A stretch of 44,066 bases of DNA. Source: Balneolaceae bacterium. GTDB taxonomy: Bacteria; Bacteroidota; Rhodothermia; Balneolales; Balneolaceae. The number at the start of each line of letters is the position of its first letter. Position 1 is the stretch's first letter. The position numbers and the translations under genes are program-made. Below are positions 43,307 to 44,066 of this stretch, piece by piece. The notes below the pieces were generated by a model. The model saw only the letters and a list, made by a program, of their open reading frames with translations, had not been told where the DNA came from and searched no databases. The stretch is taken from assembly GCA_007693395.1 (NCBI GenBank), contig REDS01000079.1:1-44066 (forward strand), written 5' to 3'.

Positions 43307-43661
43307 TGTAGAATATTAGATGGATTTAAATTTTTTCTTTTAATGAAGTCGCTCAAACTAACGATTCTACTCAGAGTTATTAAACTCATTTTAATATAAC
43401 ATGAATTCAATCTTAGAATTTGGAAAATGAGCCTCCCCTCCTTCATAAGGAGGGGTCTGGGGTGGTTGCCGAACTTAAATCAGGACTACAAATTGAGAAA
43501 TTAACTCAATTACCTTTTTGAACCACCCCTATATCCCCTTCTTGGAAAGGAGGGGACTAGCTAGTCGCCTTTTTCAATGGATTATTTTCGAACTCCTGTT
43601 AATATAGTCTAATTGATTCTATTCTTAAATGTTGTGCTAAAGAAAAAAAAGCAGAATCCAT
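43307..43661. other. Intergenic region between folP and cdaA
   Basis: No gene is visible in this 355-base spacer. Most of its centre is the inverted-repeat element at 43432-43560. The rest is AT-rich, and the cdaA promoter probably lies between the repeat and 43307. Confidence 0.45.
43432..43560. repeat. MITE-like inverted repeat with CCCCTCC arms
   Basis: The left arm (43432-43470) reads cctcccctcctt...aaggaggggtctggggtggtt. The right arm (43520-43560) is its imperfect reverse complement (aaccacccctatatcccctt...aaggaggggac). Each arm also contains its own small CCCCTCC/GGAGGGG hairpin. It resembles small interspersed repeats common in Bacteroidota intergenic regions. No transposase is encoded. 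It could fold in RNA and affect folP-cdaA read-through. Confidence 0.65.
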
Positions 43662-44066
43662 TCAGCCCAAATAATTACCGCTCTTTTTTAAAGCACAGTA
43701 GATTTTTATGGAATCGTTTGCCTCTCGTACATCATGCACTCTCAAAATTTTTGCGCCATTGATAATGCACTGATAATGCAAAGCAATAGTGCCGGCAAGG
43801 CGATCGTCAACATCTCTGTTGTTTAAAATTTGGCCAATCATCGATTTTCGGGATGCACCAACAAGTATTGGGTACCCCAAATTGGAAAAGGCGTACAAAT
43901 TATTGATGAGCTTTAAATTATGCTCCAGAGTTTTGCCAAAACCAATTCCGGGATCAATCATTACAGATTTTACGCCACTCCTGATGAGGTGATCGGTTTT
44001 TGTTTTGAAAAACTGTTTGATCTCTTCAACAACATCCTCATAAACCGGATTTTTCTGCATGGTTTT
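43662..44066 (-). CDS. folP: Dihydropteroate synthase, C-terminal part (5' end outside window)
   Basis: The final 134 codons of a gene that continues beyond the right edge. The product condenses para-aminobenzoate with dihydropterin pyrophosphate in folate synthesis. Visible conserved elements of the TIM-barrel are IDPGIGFGKTLEHN (conserved DPGIGFGK, phosphate and pterin site), VGASRKSMIG (the SRK loop) and RVHDV close to the C-terminus. The frame is open to the window edge, and the apparent Met at 44060 is internal. It is followed on the same strand by cdaA. Confidence 0.92.
   Translation of the reverse strand, partial: KTMQKNPVYEDVVEEIKQFFKTKTDHLIRSGVKSVMIDPGIGFGKTLEHNLKLINNLYAFSNLGYPILVGASRKSMIGQILNNRDVDDRLAGTIALHYQCIINGAKILRVHDVREANDSIKIYCALKKSGNYLG

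Noticed and set aside
1-44066. CRISPR array, prophage or complete insertion sequence
   Set aside because: No regularly spaced direct repeats, no Cas, integrase, transposase or phage structural genes are visible anywhere in the window.

Overview
The window looks like chromosome of a Gram-negative marine or halophilic member of the Bacteroidota/Balneolota group (Balneolaceae-like). This is inferred from gene content: a C-terminal type IX secretion sorting domain, many short signal-II lipoproteins, the TPR-DUF4292-degenerate LytM operon, a CarB without its C-terminal regulatory domain, a DUF5117-type zinc protease, a TamA/TamB pair, and folP next to the diadenylate cyclase gene. The species cannot be named from sequence reading alone. 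I see no intact mobile element, prophage, CRISPR array or rRNA. Most genes are housekeeping or envelope genes.

Layout. 1-402 holds no gene, only an inverted repeat. 403-4236 (minus) is a two-gene unit: a large SGNH/propeller/HEAT/cupredoxin lipoprotein and a ThuA-like lipoprotein. 4379-6964 (plus) holds an MFS exporter and a SerA-like dehydrogenase. 6988-10696 (minus) is a translationally coupled operon: TPR protein, DUF4292 lipoprotein, EnvC-like degenerate LytM protein. 10949-16622 is a divergent pair of surface proteins, a GLUG-repeat lipoprotein and a T9SS-secreted CotH/lamin-tail protein. The short region between them carries G9, T9 and T11 runs, and the T11 run breaks the signal peptide of the CotH protein. 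17048-19395 (plus) holds a small lipoprotein, cysE and cysM, the last two forming the serine-to-cysteine pathway. 19420-23070 (minus) is a membrane-fusion protein with two MacB-type permeases and no ATPase gene. 23274-23765 is a YajQ-family gene. 23866-24165 is a broken small membrane-protein ORF. 24369-24782 holds tRNA-Pro(GGG), two degenerate partial tRNA copies, two terminators and a hairpin. 24945-29414 (plus) holds a large zinc metalloprotease, a small lipoprotein and an M24 peptidase lipoprotein. 29471-33620 (plus) is carA-carB behind a possible arginine-responsive leader/terminator. 33732-41110 (minus) is the tamA-tamB-matrixin operon. 41429-42483 (plus) is a Sco/PCuAC copper-delivery operon with a perfect FNR-type palindrome in front of it. 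42494-44066 (minus) is cdaA and the 3' part of folP, separated by a MITE-like inverted repeat.

Functional themes are envelope and outer-membrane assembly (TamA/TamB, TPR-DUF4292-EnvC, T9SS cargo), copper handling (Sco, PCuAC and an azurin-like domain), and amino-acid and nucleotide precursor synthesis (SerA, CysE, CysM, CarAB, FolP). The most interesting points are the homopolymer-controlled signal peptide of the CotH protein, the candidate ribosome-dependent attenuator in front of carA, the cupredoxin-terminated propeller protein, the metzincin with a coiled coil inserted in its catalytic domain, and the tRNA-Pro gene flanked by scrambled copies of itself.
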